From assembly GCF_003337315.1 (NCBI RefSeq), contig NZ_QPJV01000001.1, positions 186,001 through 250,000 on the forward strand: 64,000 nt of DNA, in the 5' to 3' direction. This document shows positions 1 through 8,593 of this stretch, one piece after another. Numbering within the stretch: the stretch's first letter is position 1; each line of letters begins with the position of its first letter. Source of the stretch: Vagococcus fluvialis. Lineage in GTDB: Bacteria > Bacillota > Bacilli > Lactobacillales > Vagococcaceae. The position numbers and the translations under genes are program-made. Under the pieces are notes generated by a model that was not told where the DNA came from, searched no databases, and was given only the letters and a program-made list of their open reading frames with translations.

Positions 1-215
1 GCTGTGCCATCAGAAATGACAGCTACCATATTTCCCCTAGATGTATATTTGTAACTATCTTCTGGATTTTCTGCAATTTTTTTACATGGTTCAGCTACTC
101 CTGGTGTATAAGCTAAAGCTAGTTCTTCATTATTAGTTACCTTCATTTTACTTCTGATTTCTAATTTTCCACGATTTTTTTCGTGAGCCTCTAATGCTTG
201 TTGTTTTACGTCCAA
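1..215 (-). CDS. NAD(P)-dependent malic enzyme, N-terminal part (cut by window edge)
   Basis: About 71 N-terminal residues are visible and the frame runs off the left edge. The segment contains the malic-enzyme motif LAYTPGVAEPC followed by YKYTSRGNMVAVISDGTA, which is the conserved substrate/metal region of short bacterial malic enzymes (oxidative decarboxylation of malate to pyruvate). The start is read as TTG at 213-215, with GGGAG at 225-229 about 9 nt upstream; no ATG fits. It begins 24 nt after the aspA stop, so it is probably the third gene of the ansA-aspA operon. The order suggests that carbon from asparagine is routed through fumarate and malate to pyruvate. Malolactic enzyme is an alternative that the missing C-terminus prevents excluding, though the N-terminus looks like malic enzyme. 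Confidence 0.88.
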   Translation of the reverse strand, partial: MDVKQQALEAHEKNRGKLEIRSKMKVTNNEELALAYTPGVAEPCKKIAENPEDSYKYTSRGNMVAVISDGT

Positions 216-239
216 ATGTCAACTCTCCCAATTTTTTCT

Positions 240-1601
240 CTATTTAACTGTTACTACATTTTTTCCATCAATGGAAATTCCTTGTTCCTCAGCAATTTCT
301 CTAATTGTTTGGCCTGTAGCTAAACTTTCTTTAGCAATTTCAGCAGCTTTTGTATATCCAATTATTTCAGATAAAACAGTTGCTAAGTAAGTACTACGTT
401 CAAGGTTGTCGTAACATCTTTCTTCGTTCGCTTCAATACCAGTTACACAGTGATCGATAAATGTACCGATTCCATTTGTTAATACTTGAAATGACTCCAA
501 TAGTTTATGAAAAACAACTGGTTCAAAAGCATTTAACTCTAATTGCCCAGCTTCAGCAGCTGATCCAATAATTGTATTATTTCCCATAACAACAAAAGCA
601 CATTGTGTTAAGACTTCAGGAATAACTGGGTTAATTTTCCCAGGCATAATAGACGATCCGTTTTGTCTTGCCGGAATCATAATTTCACCTAAACCAGAAT
701 TTGGTCCAGATGAAAGTAAACGAATATCATTAGCAATTTTTGATAAGCTAATAGCAATAACTTTTAGTGTATCTGATAAGGCGACGTATTGCTCAATATT
801 TTGAGTTCCATCAACTAAATCATCTGCAATCTCTAATTCTTCATCGGTGATAGTATTTAGATAAGGTAAAACTGTCTCTGATAAATCTTTATGAGCAGTA
901 ATACCTGTTCCAATTGCCGTTCCACCTAAATTTATATCTAATAACTCTTGTCTTACATGAGACAAGCGTTTCATATTTCGTTTAGTTACTGAATAATAAG
1001 CATGAAATTCTTGACCTAAAGTCATTGGCACAGCATCACTTAGTTGTGTTCTACCAAGTTTTTGAATATCTTTAAATTCAATTGATTTTAACTCAAATAC
1101 TTCTGCTAATCTTTCTAACTCTTCCATTAATAATGGAATCTTTTTAAGTAAAGTTAATTTACCTGCTGTTGGATACACATCATTTGTTGATTGACCTTTA
1201 TTCACATCATCATTTGGATGTACAATAGAAAAATCACCTTTGACACCTTCTAAAAGTTCGATTGCTCTATTTGTAATAACTTCATTAACGTTCATATTAC
1301 TACTTGTTCCTGCTCCACCTTGAATCGGATCAACAATAAATTGATCATGAAGCTTACCGTTAATTATTTCATCACTGGCTTTAATAATCGCATTAGCCTT
1401 TTCATCAGATAATAATTCTAATTCTTGGTTTGCTAAGGCCATTGATTTTTTTACTTGAGCTAAACTAATAATAAAGTCTTTGTCTAAAGTTTGATTAGTA
1501 ATTGGAAAATTGATTTTTGCGCGTAGAGAATGGACCCCGTAATAACTATCCGCTGGTATTTCAAGTTCTCCTACACTGTCTTTTTCTATACGATACATCA
1601 T
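240..1601 (-). CDS. aspA: aspartate ammonia-lyase (aspartase)
   Basis: The 453-residue protein belongs to the fumarase/aspartase superfamily and should convert L-aspartate to fumarate and ammonia in the cytosol as a homotetramer. It carries the family signature GSSIMPGKINP near residue 320, GGAGTSSNMNVNEV near residue 96, and the substrate-loop motif KGQSTNDVYPT. Full length for the family is about 470. Two adjacent ATG codons begin the gene (1599-1601 and 1596-1598), with AAAGGGG a short distance upstream. It lies 23 nt downstream of ansA and 24 nt upstream of the malic enzyme gene, so asparagine would be processed stepwise by one operon. Fumarate hydratase is the nearest alternative, but the sequence reads as aspartase and the neighbours support it. 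Confidence 0.93.
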   Translation of the reverse strand: MMYRIEKDSVGELEIPADSYYGVHSLRAKINFPITNQTLDKDFIISLAQVKKSMALANQELELLSDEKANAIIKASDEIINGKLHDQFIVDPIQGGAGTSSNMNVNEVITNRAIELLEGVKGDFSIVHPNDDVNKGQSTNDVYPTAGKLTLLKKIPLLMEELERLAEVFELKSIEFKDIQKLGRTQLSDAVPMTLGQEFHAYYSVTKRNMKRLSHVRQELLDINLGGTAIGTGITAHKDLSETVLPYLNTITDEELEIADDLVDGTQNIEQYVALSDTLKVIAISLSKIANDIRLLSSGPNSGLGEIMIPARQNGSSIMPGKINPVIPEVLTQCAFVVMGNNTIIGSAAEAGQLELNAFEPVVFHKLLESFQVLTNGIGTFIDHCVTGIEANEERCYDNLERSTYLATVLSEIIGYTKAAEIAKESLATGQTIREIAEEQGISIDGKNVVTVK

Positions 1602-1624
1602 GTGAATTATCCCCTTTATTTATC

Positions 1625-2590
1625 TTATTCTGTCATAAACTGACGTAATTCATGATGTGATAAACGTGCATTGATTCCAACGAGCATGCGCAATCTCGCT
1701 TTTGGTCCTGTCAGACCTTTCACAAACATAACTCCCATTTTTCTAAGTGGAATTCCACCACCTTCATAATCATAAATATCTTCTGCAATTCCATTTGAAC
1801 AGCGTGATACTAATGAAACTGGAATTCCTGAGTCAATTAATTCTTTTAAACTTGTAATGACTTGTGGTGGCAGATTTCCTGCTCCTAATGCCTCAATCAC
1901 AACACCATCTACTCGAGATTCTTTTAACACATCAAACAACATTGCATCCATACCAGCATAAGCTTTTAATAAAATAACTTTACCATCTACTGATTCAATA
2001 TTTAATGCATGATGCTCAACTACTTCTTTTAAGAAAATAACTTGGCGTTTTGATAAAATACCAATCGGTCCAAATGTCGGCGTTCTAAAGGTATCTACAC
2101 TTGTTGTATGAGTTTTTGTCACAAATCGTCCAGCGTGAATTTCATCATTCATCACGACTAAAACACCTTGATCCTTTGATTTGTCATCTGAGGCTGTAAT
2201 AATTGCTTGAACATAGTTATAAAGGCCGTCAGAACCTAACTCATTACTTGAGCGCATTGCTCCAGTTAAAACAACTGCTATTTCTTTTTTAAATGAAATA
2301 TCTAAGAAATAAGCTGTTTCTTCTAAAGTATCCGTACCATGAGTTATTACAACTCCGTCAAAATTTTGAGTTTGAGCTTTCTCAATTCTTTTCTTTAATA
2401 AAAGCATTTCCTTTGGTGTAATATGAGGAGAAGGAAGGTTAAATATTTCTTCTACCACAACTTCTACATTATCAGGTATTAAATCCATACTCTCCTTTAA
2501 AGGATGACTTGCTGACAAACCGACAGCACCATCTTTTTCTTGAGTCATTGAAATTGTTCCACCTGTGTGTAATACTAAAACTTTTTTCAC
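1625..2590 (-). CDS. ansA: type I L-asparaginase
   Basis: This 321-residue cytosolic asparaginase hydrolyses asparagine to aspartate and ammonia. Both catalytic-threonine motifs are visible: HTGGTISM at residues 8-15 and VITHGTDTLEETAYF around residue 82. There is no signal peptide, which fits the cytosolic type I form. The start is GTG at 2588-2590 with AGAGGTG upstream; it reads MKKVLVLHTGG, the normal N-terminus of the family. It is the first gene of the operon ansA-aspA-malic enzyme. A promoter with an inverted repeat over its -10 box lies directly upstream (2623-2651), suggesting control by a dedicated repressor not found in this window. Confidence 0.93.
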   Translation of the reverse strand: MKKVLVLHTGGTISMTQEKDGAVGLSASHPLKESMDLIPDNVEVVVEEIFNLPSPHITPKEMLLLKKRIEKAQTQNFDGVVITHGTDTLEETAYFLDISFKKEIAVVLTGAMRSSNELGSDGLYNYVQAIITASDDKSKDQGVLVVMNDEIHAGRFVTKTHTTSVDTFRTPTFGPIGILSKRQVIFLKEVVEHHALNIESVDGKVILLKAYAGMDAMLFDVLKESRVDGVVIEALGAGNLPPQVITSLKELIDSGIPVSLVSRCSNGIAEDIYDYEGGGIPLRKMGVMFVKGLTGPKARLRMLVGINARLSHHELRQFMTE

Positions 2591-2601
2591 TTGCGCACCT
2601 C

Positions 2602-2651
2602 TTTATACGTTTCCACACATTAATCATAAGCTTTCTTATGACCTCTGTCGT
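2602..2651 (-). promoter_or_regulatory. ansA promoter with inverted-repeat operator and weak cre-like site
   Basis: On the minus strand, a -35-like ACGACA (2646-2651) and -10 TATGAT (2623-2628) are 17 bp apart. The perfect inverted repeat CATAAG/CTTATG with a 4-nt centre (2625-2640) covers the -10 box, a good place for a repressor. Downstream, TGGAAACGTATAAA (2602-2615) matches the catabolite-responsive element at about 11 of 14 positions. The promoter call comes from the sequence; the regulators are inferred. Confidence 0.5.
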
Positions 2652-2755
2652 GTTCTATTTTATTAATTTCATGGTTCAAATCTACTACTTACCTAGCTAA
2701 CCCAATCACAAATCAAAATACTTAGGTCTTTTTTTGATATTTCACATAGTTTATC

Positions 2756-5059
2756 CTAAGTGATCCGATTTATTATCAACAAATAACAGGCGTTTATTTC
2801 TAAATACGTTTTTTCTTCTAAACGCCCATCTTCAATTTCAATCTCTTTCACTTGAAAATCCGGGACAACAGATTGAAATAAATACTCTTGAATATCTGTA
2901 TCCATCTCTATTATGCCACCAGCTTTTAGCCACTGATTATAAATACCTCCATGATTGCTATCTAGTAAAAAGCGTTTCACTAAGTATTTCCCTTTCTTTA
3001 AATCACTGAAAGAAAAAATAGCCTCTCTTTGGGATGTTTTCCAAAGATTTTGATAGGCCGTATCAGCTGGATTCAAATAATAATAATTGTAGAAAAGTAA
3101 ATAGCAGGAATTAAATTTCTTAGTTAATAAGAAATTATCTGTTTCTAAAATAATTTGGTCTCCTACTCGCTCAAAAAGAGTCAATACAAAAAATAAAGGT
3201 CTTCTTAATGAACCGTGTAAAAAGATAGATAAGTTAGAACCTTTTTTATTTTCGCTTACATTATTTTCACTTTCTAAATTTAACCAAAAACCAACACTTC
3301 TAACTCGTGTTGATAGTTGCACTAAAGATTTCATCACAATGCCTGATCTAAAGAAGGAGCCAGTTAAAACTTGTTTATCACTGGCAATAATATTCCATTC
3401 AGTCACCATAATATCTGGTACTCGTCTACTCTCAATTTTTTCTAACCAGATTTTCAATTCATCTAATTCTTCAATAAAGGCCATATATTCTGTTTCATGA
3501 CGTTTACTCTTCACTGCGTAATCTCGGTAATTAAAGGAGATAAAATCAGGCTGATGACCATGTTTTACAGACCATTCATAGATTTCTTTGAAAGAATCTT
3601 GTTCTTTATAAGAAACCGTCAGTCCAATAAATCCAGTAGTGAAATTATTTTTTAAAAACTTAGAAGCAAAATGATAGTACATCATGTTTTCTGATGTTTC
3701 AGAGTCTTCTGGTAACCTAATTTCAAGATACCATCCAAACTTAAAGCTCGCTTCAAAATGAACGTATCCTTGAATAATTTTTCGTAAATTACGAAGTTCT
3801 TTTTCCCAGCTTTCTGGTGTTGTATTTGATTTTACTTCTAAGACAATAATTGGTTTTAGACGCATTTCGTGGATAAAAGTAAATAAACGATGATTGTTTA
3901 CAAATTTATCCATAATAATATGATGCTGATTAGCAACCTCTTCACATAAACCGAAAAAGCGAATGTATTCAAAAGAAATCTTCTCTTGAAGTAATCTAAT
4001 TTGCTCTCTAACATCCTCTGAAATACCTTTTTCTGCATAACCAATATTAATAATTTTTTCTGGCTTTATTAAGGTTTTCGATGGTTCACTACCAACTGAT
4101 AAATTATATTGAGTTGGCAGTTCATCAGATTCATTCTTTATATTTTCATTTAACATATACTGAGCAATAATTTGAAGCATCTCATCTTCTGGTATAACTT
4201 CGTAGTCTTCTCTTTTTTCTTCCCTAGCAATAACTTTATTTTCTTCTCTAACAGCTTGCTTCCGGTACTGATTAGGTGTCATTTCATATTTTTCTTTAAA
4301 AAGAGTGGAAAAACGCTTTGCCGTAGAGAATCCATTATTTAAAGCAATCGTTAAAATCGGTAATTTAGATGTTCTTAGTTCATCAACAGCATGCTGTAAA
4401 CGAACAGAATCAACATACTCAGAAAAGTTAATGCCTGTTTCTTCTTTAAACAACCTCGATAAATAAGCTTCAGACAAAAATTCTCTTTTGGCAATTTCAT
4501 TAAGACTTATTCTTCGATTATAAAATTCTTCCACATAGCGGATAACTGACATCACTTTTGGATGTTCACTAACTAAAAAATGAGTCATTTGGTCACTTTG
4601 TTTTTCAATTAAAACGATCTTATTAAGCTGTTCTAAAAAGCTAAATAATCGATTCATAGTCGCAAAAGGTTGGTCTTTAATTCCGTATTCAGAATAATCT
4701 AAAACTAATCTAAAAATATTTTCAGTTAAAATCGTCTTCTCATCTTCATTAATATAAATTAAACGATCATCACTAAAATACGGCCGCCAATCTTCCCCAA
4801 TAATTTTTTCAACTTCAGAAAAATAAAATTTTAACTGTAATAAGGAGTTTTGATGAGACTGCTTATAAAAAATCATAGACTCAGAGCTGTTATTTATTAT
4901 AAAATCATGTTCCATTAACACAAACTCTTCATTTATTTTTTTACACAAAAAGTTTCCTTTAATGGCAAAAAAAATGCTAAATGCATTACGATCATTTTCA
5001 TTAATATATAACGAATTAATTTCCATTAGTTTAACTGATAACGCATGATGATTTGCCAT
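2756..5059 (-). CDS. AraC-family regulator with C-terminal GH39-like (degenerate) domain
   Basis: This is a 767-residue transcription factor. An N-terminal cupin-like sensor spans about 1-150, and a typical double AraC/XylS helix-turn-helix spans about 170-268, ending in the family motif EMTPNQYRKQ. After an acidic linker, residues 336 to about 680 resemble a GH39 beta-xylosidase TIM barrel and the rest a small beta-domain. The GH39 nucleophile motif TEWN is present (553-556). The acid/base motif, normally WNEP, reads RLPE at about 447-450, so catalysis is unlikely and ligand sensing is more plausible. It is transcribed away from the HAD phosphatase gene. The target genes cannot be deduced. 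No signal peptide is seen. Confidence 0.82.
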   Translation of the reverse strand: MANHHALSVKLMEINSLYINENDRNAFSIFFAIKGNFLCKKINEEFVLMEHDFIINNSSESMIFYKQSHQNSLLQLKFYFSEVEKIIGEDWRPYFSDDRLIYINEDEKTILTENIFRLVLDYSEYGIKDQPFATMNRLFSFLEQLNKIVLIEKQSDQMTHFLVSEHPKVMSVIRYVEEFYNRRISLNEIAKREFLSEAYLSRLFKEETGINFSEYVDSVRLQHAVDELRTSKLPILTIALNNGFSTAKRFSTLFKEKYEMTPNQYRKQAVREENKVIAREEKREDYEVIPEDEMLQIIAQYMLNENIKNESDELPTQYNLSVGSEPSKTLIKPEKIINIGYAEKGISEDVREQIRLLQEKISFEYIRFFGLCEEVANQHHIIMDKFVNNHRLFTFIHEMRLKPIIVLEVKSNTTPESWEKELRNLRKIIQGYVHFEASFKFGWYLEIRLPEDSETSENMMYYHFASKFLKNNFTTGFIGLTVSYKEQDSFKEIYEWSVKHGHQPDFISFNYRDYAVKSKRHETEYMAFIEELDELKIWLEKIESRRVPDIMVTEWNIIASDKQVLTGSFFRSGIVMKSLVQLSTRVRSVGFWLNLESENNVSENKKGSNLSIFLHGSLRRPLFFVLTLFERVGDQIILETDNFLLTKKFNSCYLLFYNYYYLNPADTAYQNLWKTSQREAIFSFSDLKKGKYLVKRFLLDSNHGGIYNQWLKAGGIIEMDTDIQEYLFQSVVPDFQVKEIEIEDGRLEEKTYLEINACYLLIINRIT

Positions 5060-5178
5060 AGAATCCCCACTTTGCTCATTTAATATGTCTAGTATAACGT
5101 TTTAGGTTTAATTACTCCATTGCATTTAGTCATTTTTTTATGTAGGATAACACTATTCAACTAAAAAGGAGTTTTTAT

Positions 5179-5895
5179 ATGACTGTCGTATTTGATTTAG
5201 ATGGCACAACCATCTTTAAAGGTAAGAAAATGACTGCTGAGGTCACTCATGCTATAGAAACATTAAGCAAGTCTCGTCAAGTTGTCTTCGCTTCTGCAAG
5301 ACCGATTCGTGATATGCTACCTGTATTGCCTACTCAATTTCATTCATTTGATTTAGTCGGTGGAAATGGTGCTTTCACTAGACAAAAAGATTTGATTAAA
5401 ACAACAGAATTTAATAAAGAGCAGGTTGATTTAATTACAAATATCATCAAAACTTATGATCTAAGCTATATGTTAGATAGTCAGTGGGATTACTCATATC
5501 AAGGAGACACAACTCATCCACTTTATTTAGGCATAGACCCTCTCAAAACAGCAAATAATGTTCATATCTCAGAACTTGATTGTTTAGTTAAAGCCGTTTT
5601 GTTTACAACAGATAGTGAAGTTATTAAAAAACTAGAAAAAGCCGATATCGCTGTTAATTTTCATGGTGCTGAGGAGTTAATCGACTTATCACCTACCAAT
5701 ATTTCAAAACGATCTGCTTTTGAAAGTTTAAATATACCAGGAAGTTTTACCATGTTTGGTAATGATACGAATGACTTACCAATGTTTGAAGTAGCTGAAA
5801 CTAATTTTGTTGTTGGAAATTTAGTTTCAGATATCAAAAATGCTACTTACATCACTCAAACGGAAGTTCCATCAGCTATTCTAAGTCTTATCTAA
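5179..5895 (+). CDS. Cof-type HAD-family sugar phosphatase
   Basis: The 238-residue protein shows the HAD nucleophile motif FDLDGTT (residues 5-11, Asp5/Asp7 type), the motif SARPIRD, a Cof-type substrate-cap entry VGGNGAF, and the metal-binding motif GNDTNDLPMFEVA near the C-terminus. It should be a cytosolic Mg-dependent phosphatase acting on phosphorylated sugars or flavin-type small molecules; the substrate cannot be read from sequence. The ATG at 5179 follows AAAAAGGAG. It is monocistronic, ends at a bidirectional terminator (5901-5938), and is divergent from the AraC/GH39 regulator, which may control it. Confidence 0.88.
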   Translation: MTVVFDLDGTTIFKGKKMTAEVTHAIETLSKSRQVVFASARPIRDMLPVLPTQFHSFDLVGGNGAFTRQKDLIKTTEFNKEQVDLITNIIKTYDLSYMLDSQWDYSYQGDTTHPLYLGIDPLKTANNVHISELDCLVKAVLFTTDSEVIKKLEKADIAVNFHGAEELIDLSPTNISKRSAFESLNIPGSFTMFGNDTNDLPMFEVAETNFVVGNLVSDIKNATYITQTEVPSAILSLI

Positions 5896-5900
5896 AGTTA

Positions 5901-5938
5901 AAAAGCTCTAAAGCAACTATTTTTGCTTTAGAGCTTTT
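5901..5938. terminator. bidirectional intrinsic terminator
   Basis: A 16-bp perfect stem (5901-5916 with 5923-5938) with a 6-nt loop is rich in A at one side and T at the other, so it can end the HAD gene on the plus strand and the leucine-dehydrogenase-like gene on the minus strand. Confidence 0.9.
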
Positions 5939-5940
5939 TC

Positions 5941-7038
5941 TTATCTTTTTGAAATAGATGATTTTTCACTACTTAAAAAAGTACTTCTAATGTTTAACAT
6001 TTGAGAAATTCTTTCTTCTGCTAAATGATTCGCTGCTTCCATTGTTGTAATTTGTTGTTCTTTAGCAATAGTAAAGATTCGTCCCATTTGTTCATAAATA
6101 TTTTTCACTTTTTTTATTGCTCGTTCTTCATTGTAACCACCTAGTTCATCTGCTACATTAATAACTCCACCGCTATTAACTATAAAATCAGGTGCATAAA
6201 GAATACCAAGTTCATCTAGCATTTTACCGTGTTTTTTACCCTCAGCTAATTGGTTGTTTGCTGAGCCGCAAATTGCTTTAACCTTTAATTTAGGAATCGT
6301 GTCATCATTTAAAATAGCTCCCAATGCACACGGTGAGAAGATATCTGCTTCAACTTCATAAATTTCATTTACTCCAACACTCTGAGCACCAAAATCATTA
6401 ACAACTCGATTAACAGCTTCCTGATTAATATCAGTTACAATTAATTTTCCACCTTCTTCATGGATTAAACGACATAATTCATAAGCTACATTACCAACAC
6501 CTTGGACACTTATTGTTAACCCTTCTAAAGAATCTGTTCCAAAAACTTCTTTGGCAGTTCTTTTCATAGAATAATAAATACCAAGTGCCGTTTTAGGGCT
6601 TGGATTACCAGATGCTCCGGCACTTGCTGTACTTCCAGTTACATAATCTGTTTCTAAGTACATATAGTTCATATCTTCTTCTGTTGTTCCAACATCCTCA
6701 GCAATAATGTAGCGACCGTTTAGACTTTCAACGTAACGTCCCATTGCTCTAAACAACGCTTCACTTTTATCTTTTTTAGGGTCTCCAATAATAACAGATT
6801 TCCCTCCACCGATGTTTAATCCAGCTGCAGCATTTTTATAAGTCATTCCTTTAGATAGTCTTAATACATCTCTAAGCGCTTCTTCTTCTGTTTCATAAGG
6901 CCACATTCTACAACCGCCTAAAGCAGGTCCTAGGGTTGTATCGTGAATCGCAATAATTCCTTTCAAACCAGATTCTTTATCCTGACAAAAAATAACTTGT
7001 TCGTAATTATAAAGTTCCATTTCTTTAAATAAATCCAT
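5941..7038 (-). CDS. leucine dehydrogenase-like Glu/Leu/Phe/Val dehydrogenase
   Basis: The 365-residue enzyme should interconvert branched-chain amino acids and 2-oxo acids with NAD. The substrate domain carries GGCRMWPY and [19 protein letters not shown], which includes the catalytic lysine; the Rossmann motif [12 protein letters not shown] lies near residue 180. The length equals that of Bacillus leucine dehydrogenases (about 365). The start follows AGGAGGAATTCAA, an excellent ribosome binding site. It is monocistronic between a bidirectional terminator downstream and the MFS gene upstream. A cre-like site lies just before the gene. Phenylalanine or valine dehydrogenase activity is possible, since substrate choice is not readable here. 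Confidence 0.88.
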   Translation of the reverse strand: MDLFKEMELYNYEQVIFCQDKESGLKGIIAIHDTTLGPALGGCRMWPYETEEEALRDVLRLSKGMTYKNAAAGLNIGGGKSVIIGDPKKDKSEALFRAMGRYVESLNGRYIIAEDVGTTEEDMNYMYLETDYVTGSTASAGASGNPSPKTALGIYYSMKRTAKEVFGTDSLEGLTISVQGVGNVAYELCRLIHEEGGKLIVTDINQEAVNRVVNDFGAQSVGVNEIYEVEADIFSPCALGAILNDDTIPKLKVKAICGSANNQLAEGKKHGKMLDELGILYAPDFIVNSGGVINVADELGGYNEERAIKKVKNIYEQMGRIFTIAKEQQITTMEAANHLAEERISQMLNIRSTFLSSEKSSISKR

Positions 7039-7066
7039 TTGAATTCCTCCTTATAGAAAAGCTTTA

Positions 7067-7080
7067 AGAAAACGCTTTCT
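7067..7080 (-). promoter_or_regulatory. cre-like catabolite control site
   Basis: The 14-bp AGAAAACGCTTTCT is nearly palindromic around CG and fits the relaxed WGNAANCGNTTNCW form of the CcpA site. It lies about 30 bp upstream of the start of the leucine-dehydrogenase-like gene. Function is inferred from the match alone. Confidence 0.55.
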
Positions 7081-7150
7081 ATTTTAATTTTAGCATGCTT
7101 ATGTTTTTTGAACAAATAGAGATTTCCTTATTCTCATGTTATTTTAATTA

Positions 7151-7180
7151 AAAAAAGCAACTCTTAATGAGATGCTTTTT
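7151..7180 (-). terminator. intrinsic terminator of the MFS gene
   Basis: On the minus strand the hairpin AAAAAGCATCTC / GAGTTGCTTTTT is followed by T residues. It overlaps the last codons and stop of the MFS gene. Confidence 0.75.
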
Positions 7181-8324
7181 TAGTATATTTTTTAAAACCT
7201 AAGATTAAACCTATGAGTAAAATTAGGAAAAAAACAGTAAAGACATAAAAAGGAAAATACAAATCTGATGAGCCACCTATTTTAGAAATGATACTCATCA
7301 ACACTGGTGCAATTAAAACGCCAATGTTACAACCTAAGAAAATGAATGAAGTTAACATTCTTGTACTGATTCCTTTTGCAATTTGCTCAATATGATTAAA
7401 CAGAAAAGGCAATACCCATGCCACAGGTATACTTGAAATCAGTAAACCTACAACTAATAAGATAAAAGACATGCGACCTACTGCAATTAATAAATTAGCT
7501 AACATATTAATAAATACTGCTACATATAGAATACGGTGCTCTATTCTTGAAGTAATTTGCTGGAATAAAAATCCTGACAAAATACCTAGAACTGGCATTA
7601 AGCCTAGATAAAAAGATGCGTTATAATCTAATCCCTTAATATCTACTGCAAGTCCTGGAAATCTTACTGCAATGGCAATGCTATTCATTACCATGACTGA
7701 TGCAAATAAAACAGAACCAATAGATAATAAACTAGGGCGAATTTTTTCCTTAACCTCTTCTTCCTCGTTTTCTACCTCAGGGACCACAAAATAAAATAAT
7801 AGCGCTATTGGTAAAGCAAATAGATAAATCAAATAAGAATAAGACCAACCAAAAGTTAGTAGAAATCCTGATAAAAAGGTTAAAAGCATCTGGCCAATAC
7901 TCTCCATTGAATTTCTCATTCCAAGTAGATTCATTCGCTGTTTACCAGTAAATAATTCATTGATGTAATTAACCGATGAAGAATTGTAGCAACCTAAACC
8001 AGCCCCTAAAATTAATCGGCTGAATAAAATCAAATAGTAATTATTTGAAGCAATAACAGGCAATGTTCCGCCTATTGCTACTAGAACTAAACCGAATAAA
8101 ACTAGTCGTTTCATCCCCATTTTTTTGATTAATACATTTGAAAAAAGTACAAATAAAAATACAGTTAGACTAGGTATCGTTCCTAATAACTCACTTTGCG
8201 TTTGTGTCAAAGATAATTGTTCTTTAATAAAAGGCAATGTTCCATTGATTGCCATCCCACTAGTTAAGATTAATGAAATAGATAAAACAGCATAAGGCGT
8301 AATTTTACTAACTTTTTGCGACAT
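7164..8324 (-). CDS. MFS transporter
   Basis: The 386-residue protein is very hydrophobic, with about 12 predicted membrane helices. It has the MFS motif-A-like loop KKMGMKRLVLFG between helices 2 and 3 and a charged central loop (EVENEEEEVKEK) between the two six-helix halves. It resembles the CynX/NimT-type and drug/metabolite MFS carriers, but the substrate cannot be told. It is monocistronic. The end of the gene forms its own terminator hairpin. No regulator is adjacent. Confidence 0.82.
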   Translation of the reverse strand: MSQKVSKITPYAVLSISLILTSGMAINGTLPFIKEQLSLTQTQSELLGTIPSLTVFLFVLFSNVLIKKMGMKRLVLFGLVLVAIGGTLPVIASNNYYLILFSRLILGAGLGCYNSSSVNYINELFTGKQRMNLLGMRNSMESIGQMLLTFLSGFLLTFGWSYSYLIYLFALPIALLFYFVVPEVENEEEEVKEKIRPSLLSIGSVLFASVMVMNSIAIAVRFPGLAVDIKGLDYNASFYLGLMPVLGILSGFLFQQITSRIEHRILYVAVFINMLANLLIAVGRMSFILLVVGLLISSIPVAWVLPFLFNHIEQIAKGISTRMLTSFIFLGCNIGVLIAPVLMSIISKIGGSSDLYFPFYVFTVFFLILLIGLILGFKKYTKKASH

Positions 8325-8439
8325 ACTAGGCCAACTTTCTCATTCAGAAATTTATAATAGTTAATTTTTATTTCGTAAAACAGTCAAATCAACTTTACCA
8401 TAATCATTTTAGATACGCATCTTCTTTTGGCGCATTATG

Positions 8440-8465
8440 TTAAGAAAAAAAGGAGGTTTTCTTAA
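8440..8465 (+). other. hairpin with Shine-Dalgarno-like loop in the ftsW upstream region
   Basis: In the 269-bp stretch between the MFS gene and ftsW, a perfect 9-bp inverted repeat TTAAGAAAA / TTTTCTTAA encloses the loop AAAGGAGG. No reading frame of meaningful size follows. It could be a leader structure or a protein-binding site. The rest of the stretch (8325-8593) is AT-rich with no further clear signal. Confidence 0.35.
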
Positions 8466-8593
8466 TAAATTTGAAAAAGATTAATTTTTATTAAAAATAT
8501 ACATTTTAAAAAAAGTATCTCTTGGAAACACTCGTCACTTAATGATTGTTATGTTAAACTTAAACTTGATTTAAAAGGAGTGTTTTTAATTAC

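Noticed and set aside
2509-2700. Plus-strand 63-codon frame
   Set aside because: It overlaps ansA antisense and its promoter, is low-complexity hydrophobic, and has no ribosome site.
2720-2761. ACTTAGG/CCTAAGT inverted repeat at the AraC gene end as terminator
   Set aside because: The stem is only 7 bp with a loop near 28 nt and no good T-run in the right place.
8471-8494. Tiny gene after the AGGAGG loop upstream of ftsW
   Set aside because: Only seven codons from TTG with poor spacing; not enough to call.
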